Below, piece by piece: positions 39,422 to 48,865 of a stretch of 64,000 nucleotides of DNA. Numbering within the stretch: the first letter of the stretch is position 1; each line of letters opens with the position of its first letter. The notes under the pieces were generated by a model. It saw nothing but the letters and a program-made list of their open reading frames with translations. It ran no database searches and was not told where the DNA came from. Location: positions 61,000-124,999 of the forward strand of contig CALDYQ010000047.1 in NCBI GenBank assembly GCA_937944385.1. The letters run 5' to 3'. This DNA is from an uncultured Burkholderiales bacterium. Its GTDB lineage: Bacteria > Pseudomonadota > Gammaproteobacteria > Burkholderiales > Casimicrobiaceae. The position numbers and the translations under genes were made by a program.

Positions 39422-41668
39422 TCACCCTACCCGCACGCAATCCACGAAGTAGCGCGTTTCGCCGCGGCTCGTCTCGGTGACCAGGCCATGCACGTCGGTG
39501 TCGAAGCCGGGCAGCTGGCCATTGAATTCGCGCGCGAAGCGCAGGTAGCGCACGATCGCCTCGTTGAAACGCTCGCCCGGGATCAGGAGCGGAATGCCCG
39601 GCGGGTAGGGCGTGACGAGCATCGCGGTGATGCGGCCGACCAAGTCGTCGATCGGCACGCGATCGACCTTGCGGTGCGCGAGCTGCTCGAAGGCGTCGGA
39701 AGGCCGCATCGCCGGCTCCATCGGCGAGAGATACATCTCGGTGGTGACGCGGGCGATGTCGTGCTTGCGGTAGGCCTCGTGAATGCGCTGGGCGAGGTCC
39801 TTGAGGCCCACGCGTTCGTATTCGGGGTGCTGCTGCGCGAATTCGGGCATCACGCGCCAGAGCGGCTGGTTCTGGTCGTAGTCCATCTTGAACTGCTGGA
39901 GCTCGGTGACGAGCGAGTTCCAGCGGCCGCGTGTGATGCCGATCGTGAACATCACGAAGAAGCTGTACAGCCCGGTTTTTTCGACCACCACGCCGTGCTC
40001 GGCGAGGTACTTGGTGACGAGCGCAGCCGGGATCCCCTGCGCGGCGAACCTGCCTGAGATGTCGAGCCCCGGTGTGACGATCGTGGCCTTGATCGGGTCG
40101 AGCATGTTGAAGCCGGGCTCGATGCCCGTGAATCCATGCCACTTGTCGGCGGGCTTCAGGAACCAGTCCTCGCGCTTGCCTACGCCTTCGTGCTCGAACT
40201 TCGACGGCCCCCAGACCTTGAACCACCAATCGCGGCCGAATTCGCGATCGACCTTCGCCATCGCGCGCCGGAAGTCGAGCGCTTCCGAGATCGATTCCTC
40301 GACCAGCGCGCCGCCGCCGGGTTGCTCCATCATCGCCGCGGCGACGTCGCAGCTTGCGATGATCGCGTACTGCGGCGAGGTCGACACGTGCATGAGGTAG
40401 GCCTCGTTGAAGCGCATGGTGTCGAGCTTGAGCTTCTCCGCATCCTGGACCAGGATCTGCGAGGCCTGCGACAACCCCGCGAGCAGCTTGTGCGTGCTCT
40501 GGGTGGCGTAGACCATCGAGTCGCGGCAGGGCTTCCTGCCCGGACCGATCGCGTGCATGTCCTGATAGAACGGATGGAAGGCCGCGTGCGGCAGCCACGC
40601 CTCGTCGAAGTGCAGGTTTTCCACGTAGCCGGCGAGCGCGCTCTTGATCGTCTCCACGTTGTAGAGCACGCCGTCGTAGGTGCTCTGGGTGATGGTCATC
40701 ACGCGGGGCCGCGAGGATTTGTTCTTGACCAACGGGTGCGCATCGATCTGATTCTGGATCGAGGTCTTCGAGAACGCCTTCTTCGGGATCGGGCCGATGA
40801 TGCCGTAGTGGTTGCGCGTCGGCGTGAGGAAGATCGGCACGGTGCCGGTCATCACGATCGAGTGCAGCACGCTCTTGTGGCAGTTGCGGTCGACGAGCAC
40901 CACGTCGTCGCGCGCGACGTTCGCATGCCAGACGATCTTGTTCGAGGTCGAGGTGCCGTTGGTGACGAAGAACAGGTGATCCGCGCCGAAGATGCGCGCG
41001 GCGTTGCGCTCGCTCGCCGCGACCGGGCCCGTGTGGTCGAGCAGCTGCCCGAGCTCATCGACCGCGTTGCAGACGTCGGCCCGGAGCATGTTCTCGCCGA
41101 AGAACTGGTGGAACATCTGCCCGACCGGGCTCTTGAGGAACGCAACTCCGCCCGAGTGCCCTGGGCAGTGCCAACTGTAGGAGCCGTCGCGCGCGTAGTC
41201 GACGAGCGCCTTGAAGAACGGCGGCGGCAGTGCGCTCAGGTATTTCGTGGCTTCGCGGATGATGTTGCGCGCGACGAACTCCGGCGTGTCCTCGAACATG
41301 TGGATGAAGCCGTGCAGCTCCTTGAGGATGTCGTTCGGGATGTGCTGCGAGGTCCGCGTCTCGCCGAAGAGGAAGATCGGCACGTCGGCATTCCTCTTGC
41401 GGGTGGCCTCGATGAACTTGCGCAGATCCTCGATCGCCTGGCTCTGCGCGCCGTCTTCGCTCACTTCCTCGTCGTCGATCGAGACGATGAAGGCGCTCGC
41501 GCGGGCCGACTGGTTGGCCACCATGCCGACATCGGTGTAGGTGAAGCCGCCCACGACCTCCATGCCCTGTTCCTCGAGCGCGCGGGCGAGCGCGCGGATG
41601 CCCAGGCCCGAGGAGGACTCCGCGCGCCAGTCTTCGTCGATGATCACGATCGGAAAGCGGAACTTCAT
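39422..41668 (-). CDS. Arginine/lysine/ornithine decarboxylase (PLP fold III, AdiA/LdcC-like)
   Basis: About 748 aa; response-regulator-like N-terminus (MKFRFPIVIIDEDWR); SYSWHCPGHSGGVAFLKSPVG; FVTNGTSTSNKIVWHA; FDEAWLPHAAFHPFY; ATQSTHKLLAGLSQAS (PLP Lys). Confidence 0.95.
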   Translation of the reverse strand: MKFRFPIVIIDEDWRAESSSGLGIRALARALEEQGMEVVGGFTYTDVGMVANQSARASAFIVSIDDEEVSEDGAQSQAIEDLRKFIEATRKRNADVPIFLFGETRTSQHIPNDILKELHGFIHMFEDTPEFVARNIIREATKYLSALPPPFFKALVDYARDGSYSWHCPGHSGGVAFLKSPVGQMFHQFFGENMLRADVCNAVDELGQLLDHTGPVAASERNAARIFGADHLFFVTNGTSTSNKIVWHANVARDDVVLVDRNCHKSVLHSIVMTGTVPIFLTPTRNHYGIIGPIPKKAFSKTSIQNQIDAHPLVKNKSSRPRVMTITQSTYDGVLYNVETIKSALAGYVENLHFDEAWLPHAAFHPFYQDMHAIGPGRKPCRDSMVYATQSTHKLLAGLSQASQILVQDAEKLKLDTMRFNEAYLMHVSTSPQYAIIASCDVAAAMMEQPGGGALVEESISEALDFRRAMAKVDREFGRDWWFKVWGPSKFEHEGVGKREDWFLKPADKWHGFTGIEPGFNMLDPIKATIVTPGLDISGRFAAQGIPAALVTKYLAEHGVVVEKTGLYSFFVMFTIGITRGRWNSLVTELQQFKMDYDQNQPLWRVMPEFAQQHPEYERVGLKDLAQRIHEAYRKHDIARVTTEMYLSPMEPAMRPSDAFEQLAHRKVDRVPIDDLVGRITAMLVTPYPPGIPLLIPGERFNEAIVRYLRFAREFNGQLPGFDTDVHGLVTETSRGETRYFVDCVRVG

Positions 41669-41800
41669 GGCGGGCAGGCGCGGAGCCGGTCGGCAAGGAT
41701 GAAGGCGCGATTGTAGGAACGCTCTGCGACAGCGCTCGTGCAGCGAGCGCACGAGCGCGGGGAAGCCGGCGCGGAAGTCGTGTTTCCGGTGCCGCGGATA

Positions 41801-43123
41801 ATGTGGGCAATGATGTCACCGCTCCAGAAGCTCCTCCAAGAATTCGCCGAGATCGACCGGGCGGAATCGCTCCAGATCGGGCTCGTCGTCTTCGCCGTCG
41901 CGGTTGGACTCGTGCTCGCCTGGGTGACGACCCGACGGCGTGCGAGAGCCGGGACCGAAATCGCCCATGCGCCGTTCGTCGAGGCGCTGCTCTATGGCGT
42001 CATCTTCCCGGCGATCGCGACCGTGGTGCTCGCCGCCGGGGGGTACGTGCTGGGCGGCCGCAGGCTGCCCACGCTCATCCTGCTTGCGCTCACGATCTTC
42101 GGCTCGCTCACCGTCCTGCGGCTCGTCGCGCAGCTCCTCAGGCGGTTGTTCCCGGATTCGGCCAACATCCGCATGCTCATCAACTGGGCGAGTGTCGCGG
42201 TCTGGCTCGGCATCGTGCTCAATGCCCTCGGTCTGCTCGGGCCGCTCGCCGAGGATCTCGATCAGGTCGTGCTTCCGCTCGGCAAGGCGAGCGTGTCGGT
42301 GCTCGCGCTCCTGCAGGGCTTCGCGATGGTCTGCCTCACGGTGGTGGCCGCGCTCTGGATCTCCGCCTTTCTCGAAAGCCGCCTGCTCGCGCTCGATCTG
42401 GATACGAGTCTCCGGCTCGTCTTTTCGCGGGCATTGCGCGCACTGCTCTTCGTGGTCGCACTGCTCGTGGCGCTCTCTGCGGCCGGCATCGATCTCACGG
42501 TGCTGTCGGTGTTCGGCGGCGCGCTCGGTGTGGGGCTGGGCCTCGGCCTCCAGCGCATCGCAGCGAATTACGTGAGCGGCTTCGCGATCCTGCTCGAGCG
42601 CTCGTTTCGCGTGGGGGATGTGGTCCGCATCGACAACGCCTTCGAAGGCCAGATCACCGACATCCGGAGCCGCTACACCGTCGTTCGTTCGCCCACGGGG
42701 CGTGAGTCGATCGTGCCCAATGAGTCGCTCATGACGCAGCGGATCGAGAGCCTCTCCTTCGCCGATCGGCGCATCGCCCTCACCACCGTGGTGGGCGTGG
42801 CCTACGGCAGCGACATCGACCTCGTGACCCGCCTGCTCGAGGACGCGGCGCGCGCCCAGCCCCGCGTGCTCGCCGATCCTGCGCCGCGGGCGATGCTGTC
42901 GAATTTCGGCGCGGACGGGCTCGAGTTCACGCTCGGCTTTTGGATCGACGACCCCGAGAATGGCCAGCTCAACGTGCGCTCCGACGTGAACCGCGCAATC
43001 CTCGCCGCCTTCCGCGCGCATGGAGTCGAGATTCCTTTTCCGCAGCGCGTCATCCATCAGGTTGCCGCCACCGCGTCTGCCGCACCCGTGGCGACCTCCG
43101 CTTCCCTCTCCTCCGAGTCCTGA
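41801..43123 (+). CDS. MscS-family mechanosensitive ion channel
   Basis: SVFGGALGVGLGLGLQRIAANYVSGFAILLERSFRVGDVVRIDNAFEGQITDIRSRYTVVRSPTGRESIVPNESLM. Confidence 0.93.
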   Translation: MWAMMSPLQKLLQEFAEIDRAESLQIGLVVFAVAVGLVLAWVTTRRRARAGTEIAHAPFVEALLYGVIFPAIATVVLAAGGYVLGGRRLPTLILLALTIFGSLTVLRLVAQLLRRLFPDSANIRMLINWASVAVWLGIVLNALGLLGPLAEDLDQVVLPLGKASVSVLALLQGFAMVCLTVVAALWISAFLESRLLALDLDTSLRLVFSRALRALLFVVALLVALSAAGIDLTVLSVFGGALGVGLGLGLQRIAANYVSGFAILLERSFRVGDVVRIDNAFEGQITDIRSRYTVVRSPTGRESIVPNESLMTQRIESLSFADRRIALTTVVGVAYGSDIDLVTRLLEDAARAQPRVLADPAPRAMLSNFGADGLEFTLGFWIDDPENGQLNVRSDVNRAILAAFRAHGVEIPFPQRVIHQVAATASAAPVATSASLSSES

Positions 43124-43124
43124 C

Positions 43125-45440
43125 ATGCCTGAGCCCCTGATCACCCGCCTTGCGCGGGAAGTGAACGTTTTGCCTGCCCAGGTCGAGGCCGCCGTGCGCC
43201 TGCTCGACGAGGGCGCGACCGTGCCTTTCATCGCCCGCTACCGCAAAGAAGCCACACAAGGCCTCGACGATGCGCAGTTGCGCCTGCTCGCCGAACGGCT
43301 CGATGACCTGCGCGAGCTCGACCGGCGCCGGGAAAGCGTGATCGAGGCGATCCGCGCGCAGGGCAAGCTGACCGATGCACTCGCCCGCGCGCTCGATGCA
43401 GCCGAGACCAGGCAGAAGATCGAGGATCTCTACGCGCCCTACAAGCAGAAACGCCGCACCAAGGCGCAGATTGCGCGCGAGGCGGGTCTCGAGCCGCTCG
43501 CAGACCGACTGCTCGCCGATCCGACGCAGCCACCGCTCACGCTCGCTGCGGCCTACGTGAATGCCGAGGCGGGCTTCGCCGAGCCCCAGGCGGCGCTCGA
43601 TGGCGCGCGCGACCTGCTCGCTGAACGCTGGGCCGAGGATGCCGCGCTCGTCGGGCCGCTGCGCGAGTGGCTTTGGCAAAACGGGCTCTTCACGAGTCGC
43701 GCAGCCGAGGGCAAGGAGGCGACCGAAGCCGCCGCGAAGTTCCGTGACTACTTCGACTACGCCGAGCCGATCGCCCGCGTGCCATCGCATCGCGCGCTCG
43801 CCGTGTTTCGCGGCTGGCTCGCCGAGGTGCTTACGGTCAAGCTCGAGCAGCCTGCGGTCGAGGGTGCACCCGCCGGCGCGATGACACCCGCCGAGGCGAG
43901 GATCGCCGCGCATCTCGGCTGGACGCACCAGGGCCGACCGGCGGATGACTGGATCCGGCGTGTGATTGGCTGGTGCTGGCGGGTGAAGCTCGCACCGGCC
44001 GCCGAACGCGATCTCTTCGCCCGGCTGCGGGAGGCGGCCGAGGCGGTGGCCATCCGCATCTTCGGCGAGAACCTGCGCGAACTGCTCCTTGCGCCGCCCG
44101 CCGGGGCAAGGCCAGTCATGGGGCTCGACCCGGCGATTCGAACGGGGGTCAAGGTCGCGGTGGTCGATGCGACCGGAAAGGTGGTGGCCACCGACACGGT
44201 CTACCCACACGAGCCGCGTCGCGATTGGCAAGGGGCGCTCGCCACGCTCGAGCGGCTCTGCCGTACCCATGCCGTGGCGCTGATCGCGATCGGCAACGGC
44301 ACCGCAAGCCGCGAGACCGACCAGCTCGCCGCCGAACTCGTCAAGCGACTCGGCGGCGGGGTCACCAGGGCGGTCATTTCCGAGGCCGGTGCCTCGGTCT
44401 ACTCGGCGAGCGAATACGCAAGCGAGGAACTGCCGACGCTCGACGTCTCGCTGCGCGGGGCGGTATCGATCGCGCGACGGCTGCAGGATCCGCTCGCCGA
44501 ACTCGTGAAGATCGATCCGAAGTCGATCGGTGTCGGCCAGTATCAGCACGACGTGAACCAGAGCGCGCTCGCGCGGAAGCTCGACGCCGTGGTCGAGGAT
44601 TGCGTGAACGCGGTCGGGGTCGATGTGAACCTCGCCAGCGTGCCGCTGCTCACCCGTGTGGCTGGGCTCACCCCCTCGCTCGCCCGGGCGATCGTGCGGC
44701 ATCGGGACGAACGGGGTGCATTCGCCGACCGTCGGGCCCTGCTCGAAGTGCCGGGGCTCGGGCCCAAGACGTTCGAGCAGTGCGCGGGCTTTCTGCGCAT
44801 CCGTGACGGAGCCAACCCGCTCGATGCCTCTGCCGTGCATCCCGAGAGTTATCCGCTGGTCGAAGCGATCCTCGCCCGCGTCAAGCGGCCGCTCGCCGAG
44901 ATCCTCGGCCGCAGTGGTGCCCTGAAGGCGCTGCCCGCGGCCGAGCTCACCGCGCTCGGCTTCGGCGAGGCCACGGTGCGCGATGTGCTCGCCGAGCTCG
45001 AAAAGCCGGGGCGTGACCCGCGCGGCGAGTTCCGGGTCGCGCGCTTCAACGACGGGGTGAGCGATCTTGCCGATCTGCGCGAGGGCATGATTCTCGAGGG
45101 CACGGTGACCAATGTGGCCGCCTTCGGCGCCTTCGTGGACATCGGCGTGCATCAGGACGGGCTCGTGCATGTTTCGCAGCTTGCCAACCGCTTCGTGCGT
45201 GACCCGCAAGAGGTCGTCAAGCCGGGTCAGATCGTGCGCGTGAAGGTGCTCGAGGTCGATCTCGCGCGCAAGCGCATCGCACTGTCGATGCGGCTCGATG
45301 CCGAGATGCGGTCGAACGCGGGCGCCCAGGGCGAGCGTGTGGACATCCGCACCGGCCCGGCGCCGTCGCAGCGCCGTCGGGCCGCCACGCCGCCCGCCGA
45401 GACTGCGATGGCGCGAGCCTTTGCCGCGCTCAAGCGCTGA
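43125..45440 (+). CDS. tex: Tex family transcription accessory protein
   Basis: FIARYRKEATQGLDDAQLR; MGLDPAIRTGVKVAVVD; IGNGTASRETDQL; S1 domain GTVTNVAAFGAFVDIGVHQDGLVHVSQL. Confidence 0.96.
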   Translation: MPEPLITRLAREVNVLPAQVEAAVRLLDEGATVPFIARYRKEATQGLDDAQLRLLAERLDDLRELDRRRESVIEAIRAQGKLTDALARALDAAETRQKIEDLYAPYKQKRRTKAQIAREAGLEPLADRLLADPTQPPLTLAAAYVNAEAGFAEPQAALDGARDLLAERWAEDAALVGPLREWLWQNGLFTSRAAEGKEATEAAAKFRDYFDYAEPIARVPSHRALAVFRGWLAEVLTVKLEQPAVEGAPAGAMTPAEARIAAHLGWTHQGRPADDWIRRVIGWCWRVKLAPAAERDLFARLREAAEAVAIRIFGENLRELLLAPPAGARPVMGLDPAIRTGVKVAVVDATGKVVATDTVYPHEPRRDWQGALATLERLCRTHAVALIAIGNGTASRETDQLAAELVKRLGGGVTRAVISEAGASVYSASEYASEELPTLDVSLRGAVSIARRLQDPLAELVKIDPKSIGVGQYQHDVNQSALARKLDAVVEDCVNAVGVDVNLASVPLLTRVAGLTPSLARAIVRHRDERGAFADRRALLEVPGLGPKTFEQCAGFLRIRDGANPLDASAVHPESYPLVEAILARVKRPLAEILGRSGALKALPAAELTALGFGEATVRDVLAELEKPGRDPRGEFRVARFNDGVSDLADLREGMILEGTVTNVAAFGAFVDIGVHQDGLVHVSQLANRFVRDPQEVVKPGQIVRVKVLEVDLARKRIALSMRLDAEMRSNAGAQGERVDIRTGPAPSQRRRAATPPAETAMARAFAALKR

Positions 45441-46650
45441 GCCGGGCCGATGCCGCGAGCGCACGTCGTTGGGCCAGCCAAAACGCCGCCGCAGCGGCCG
45501 ACGCGAGGAGGATCAGGGCGACCAGAGCAAGCCGGTAGCCCGCATCGAAGAGCCAGAGAGCGGCGACCATGGACGGCCCCGCGGCACGGGCAAGCGAGGC
45601 GGGGAGACCGATCAAGCCGTTGAGCGACCCGGCGTACGCCTGCGAGACGTACTGCGCCATGGCGGTGGCCTTGACGATCGTGTTCATGCCGTTGGCGAGC
45701 CCGAAGCACAGTCCGAAGCCCAGCGCGGCGGCGAGCGCGACGGCGGGGCGCTGCGTGGCCACGAGCAGCAACACGAGCGCAAACGGAAGCAGCACGGGCA
45801 CCCAGCGGTTCGTGCGGTGCACGTCCCAGCGGCGCTCGGCGACATAGAGGACGAGCCTGCCGAGTGTCTGCAGCGCGCCGATCGCAGCCGGGATCGCCAC
45901 CACCCAGACGGCCGGCAGTCTGGCCTCGGTGAGCATGGGCACGAGATGTGCCGCCACGGCCGTGGTCACGCCGCCAAAGATCACGAAAAAGCAGGCGATG
46001 CCCCAAAACGGCAGCGTACGCAGATGGGGCGAGAGATCGCCGCGCGTCCCTGGCGCAGGTGAAGGCAAGCGCTCGCCGCGGAGCAGCGTGGCATGAATTG
46101 GCAAAACGCACAGCCAATGCAGCCCGGCCATCACCGCAAGGGCGTGTCGCCAGCCGAGTCGCGAAATAAGCTCGGCGCAGAGCGGAATGAACACGGTGCT
46201 CGCGAGTCCGCCGAGAAAGGTGAGCGTGATGATTGCGCGACGGTAGCCCTCGGGATAGCGGCGGATCAGTACGGCAAAGGCCGGTGCGTAGAGCGTGCCG
46301 GCCATCGCGGCGCCGATGAGCATGAAGCCGAAGTAAAGCGTCGTCTGTGTCGTGGCGTGCGAGACCACGAGCAATCCGGCGCCGGCAAGCAGCGAGCCGG
46401 CGCTCATCAGGGCGCGGGCGCCACCACGCTCGATCCATCGCCCTGCCGGGAAGGCGAGCAGGCCCTCGACCACGAGCGCGAGCGAGAAGGCGGCCGCGGC
46501 ATCGACTCGCGAGAGCCCGAGATCGCGCTCGAAGTGGACGAGAAAAAGCGAGAAGCTGTAGTAGAGCGTCCCCCAGCTCACGAGCTGCCCGACCGACAGC
46601 CAGAACACGAAGCCTCGGGGCGGCAGGGCGAAGGAAGGTGTCACCTGCAT
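45430..46650 (-). CDS. MFS transporter
   Basis: About 12 TM; FSLFLVHFERDLGLSRVDAAAAFSLALVVEGLLAFPAGRWIERGG; overlaps the tex 3' end by 11 bp (convergent). Confidence 0.9.
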   Translation of the reverse strand: MQVTPSFALPPRGFVFWLSVGQLVSWGTLYYSFSLFLVHFERDLGLSRVDAAAAFSLALVVEGLLAFPAGRWIERGGARALMSAGSLLAGAGLLVVSHATTQTTLYFGFMLIGAAMAGTLYAPAFAVLIRRYPEGYRRAIITLTFLGGLASTVFIPLCAELISRLGWRHALAVMAGLHWLCVLPIHATLLRGERLPSPAPGTRGDLSPHLRTLPFWGIACFFVIFGGVTTAVAAHLVPMLTEARLPAVWVVAIPAAIGALQTLGRLVLYVAERRWDVHRTNRWVPVLLPFALVLLLVATQRPAVALAAALGFGLCFGLANGMNTIVKATAMAQYVSQAYAGSLNGLIGLPASLARAAGPSMVAALWLFDAGYRLALVALILLASAAAAAFWLAQRRALAASARLSA

Positions 46651-46722
46651 CGTCCGGAACGATAGCGGGCCGGCCGATCGTTCCTTGGTCGGTGTCTCAG
46701 GCAGCACGCGTCTGGCAGCAGG

Positions 46723-47832
46723 CTAGAACAGTGCCGCCTGTCCCGCGAGCCGCCCCGGGTCGAACTGCGTCGGATCGAGCGGATAGCGTGCGGCAAGTGC
46801 CTCTCCGGTGGCGAGGCCGTAGCGCGTGCAGGCGAGACGAAAGCGCTGCCGGATCAGATCCGCCCACGGGCCCTGGCCCTTCATGCGCTCGCCGAAGGTG
46901 CTCACGTTCTCGGCGCCGCCGCGCAGCTCGCGGATGCGCGCCATCACGTGCGCCGCCCGGTCGGGGAAGTGTTCTTCGAGCCACGCAAGCCAGAGCGGGC
47001 GCACTTCCCACGGCAGCCGCAGGATCGTGTAGCCCGCCCCGACCGCACCCGCCCGAGCCGCGCGCTCGAGCACGGCTTCGAGGAAGGCGTCGTTCAGAAA
47101 CGGAATGATCGGCGCGACGAGCACGCTCACAGGCACGCCCGCCTCGGCGAGCGCGCGCACGGCGTCGAGGCGCCGCTCGGGCGAGGCTGCCCGCGGCTCG
47201 AGAATGCGTGTGAGACGCCGCTCGAGCTGGGAGATCGAGATGAACACGTGCACGAGGCGATCGCGCGCCATCGCGCCGAGCAGGTCGAGGTCGCGCGTGA
47301 TGAGCGCGCCCTTCGTCACGAGCGTCAGCGGATGCTGGCATTCGGCCAGCACCTCGAGCACGCTGCGCGTGATCCGTTCGGTCTTCTCGATCGGTTGATA
47401 CGGATCGGTCGCGGCACCGAGGTTGATCGTCGTCACCCGGTAGCCGGGGCGCGCGAGTTCGGCCCGGAGGAGCGCGGCCGCATTGCGCTTGGCGAAGAGC
47501 TGGGTCTCGAAGTCGAGCCCCGGCGAGAGGTTCACATAAGCATGGGTCGGCCGCGCGTAGCAGTAGATGCAGCCGTGCTCGCAGCCCCGGTACGGGTTGA
47601 TCGACCGCGTGAAGCGCACATCGGGCGAGTCGTTGTGCGAGAGGATCGAGCGCGCCTCTTCGATGTGGATCGCCGTTCGGGGTGAAGGCGGCGCTTCATC
47701 GTCCTCGGCGATCACCCAGCCATCGTCGAAGGCTTCGCGGCGCACCGACTCGAAGCGGCCGGAGAGATTCGCCGTCGCGCCGCGGCCCTTGATCACCTGG
47801 GATTGATTGTCCCGCATGCTGTGATTATGCAC
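46723..47832 (-). CDS. PA0069-type radical SAM protein (SplB-like)
   Basis: NPYRGCEHGCIYCYARPTHAYVNLSPGLDFETQLFAKRNA; TINLGAATDPYQPIEK. Confidence 0.93.
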   Translation of the reverse strand: MHNHSMRDNQSQVIKGRGATANLSGRFESVRREAFDDGWVIAEDDEAPPSPRTAIHIEEARSILSHNDSPDVRFTRSINPYRGCEHGCIYCYARPTHAYVNLSPGLDFETQLFAKRNAAALLRAELARPGYRVTTINLGAATDPYQPIEKTERITRSVLEVLAECQHPLTLVTKGALITRDLDLLGAMARDRLVHVFISISQLERRLTRILEPRAASPERRLDAVRALAEAGVPVSVLVAPIIPFLNDAFLEAVLERAARAGAVGAGYTILRLPWEVRPLWLAWLEEHFPDRAAHVMARIRELRGGAENVSTFGERMKGQGPWADLIRQRFRLACTRYGLATGEALAARYPLDPTQFDPGRLAGQAALF

Positions 47833-47878
47833 AGCTGTCGTCCCCTCGGCGAGCGCGCCAGAGCGCAGCGGCGCGGGC

Positions 47879-48817
47879 TCAGCGCACGCCGCGCCGCATC
47901 AGGGTGGACTTGCCGAACAGGCTCTCGATCAGGTCGACCGCAAGCCGCGCGGTGCGGTTCTTCACGTCGAAGGCCGGGTTGAGTTCCATCACGTCGAGCG
48001 AGCCGAGGCGCCCGGTGTCGGCGATCATCTCCATGCAAAGCTGGGCTTCGCGATAGGTCGGCCCGCCCGGCACGGTCGTGCCCACCCCGGGCGCGATCTC
48101 GGGGTCGAGGAAATCGACGTCGAAGCTCACGTGCAGATGCGTGGTCTCGTCGACGCCGGCGAGCGCGGATTCCATGACCGTGCGCATGCCGAGTTCGTCG
48201 ATCGATCGCATGTCGTACACCTCGAGCCCCTGCTCGTGCACGAAGCGCTTCTCCTCCGGGTCGACGCTGCGGATGCCGATCTGCACGATCTCGGCTGTAG
48301 TGATCGCGGGGACCTGGTCGGACAGATGGACGAGGGCGTCGGCGCCATGGCCGAAGAGGGTGGCCACCGGCATGCCGTGGATGTTGCCCGAGGGCGTGAT
48401 CACGCTCGTGTTGAAGTCGGCATGGGCATCGAACCAGAGCACGCGCAGGCGTCGTCCGGTGCGTCGGCAATGCGCCGCGACCGCGGCGATCGAGCCGATC
48501 GCGAGGCAGTGATCGCCGCCCATGAGGATCGGCAGTTCACCGGCACGCAGTGCGTGGCTCATGGCGTCCCGCACCGCGACGTTCCAGGCGAGCACCTCCG
48601 GCAAATGCCGGTAGCCTTCGACCGGCGGCAGCCAGGGGTTGGGCGGCCCGCTCAGATTGCCGTCGTCATGGACGACGCGTCCGCGCGCGCTGAGCGCCTC
48701 GGCGAGACCCGCCACCCGGAGCGCCTCGGGGCCCATCGAGGCCCCGCGCGCACCGGCGCCGACGTCGGTGGGCACACCAATCAGACGGATCGGAGATGCA
48801 GTGGGCGCCGCCAGCAT
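47879..48817 (-). CDS. rocF: Arginase
   Basis: GGDHCLAIGSI; WFDAHADFNTSVITPSGNIHGMPVATL; HVSFDVDFLDPEIAPGVGTTVPGGPTYREA; LDVMELNPAFD. Confidence 0.95.
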   Translation of the reverse strand: MLAAPTASPIRLIGVPTDVGAGARGASMGPEALRVAGLAEALSARGRVVHDDGNLSGPPNPWLPPVEGYRHLPEVLAWNVAVRDAMSHALRAGELPILMGGDHCLAIGSIAAVAAHCRRTGRRLRVLWFDAHADFNTSVITPSGNIHGMPVATLFGHGADALVHLSDQVPAITTAEIVQIGIRSVDPEEKRFVHEQGLEVYDMRSIDELGMRTVMESALAGVDETTHLHVSFDVDFLDPEIAPGVGTTVPGGPTYREAQLCMEMIADTGRLGSLDVMELNPAFDVKNRTARLAVDLIESLFGKSTLMRRGVR

Positions 48818-48823
48818 CCAGGG

Positions 48824-48829
48824 ATTCTA
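48824..48829 (-). promoter_or_regulatory. Candidate -10 element (TAGAAT) positioned for a leaderless arginase mRNA
   Basis: Minus strand CCTAGAATCCCTGGATG: six nt between the hexamer and the ATG; no clear -35 seen. Confidence 0.4.
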
Positions 48830-48865
48830 GGCAGACCCGTGCTGTCGGCTTTTCGCACCCGCAAG

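Noticed and set aside
43050-45464. 804-aa minus-strand ORF
   Set aside because: Complete antisense of tex; no recognisable domains.
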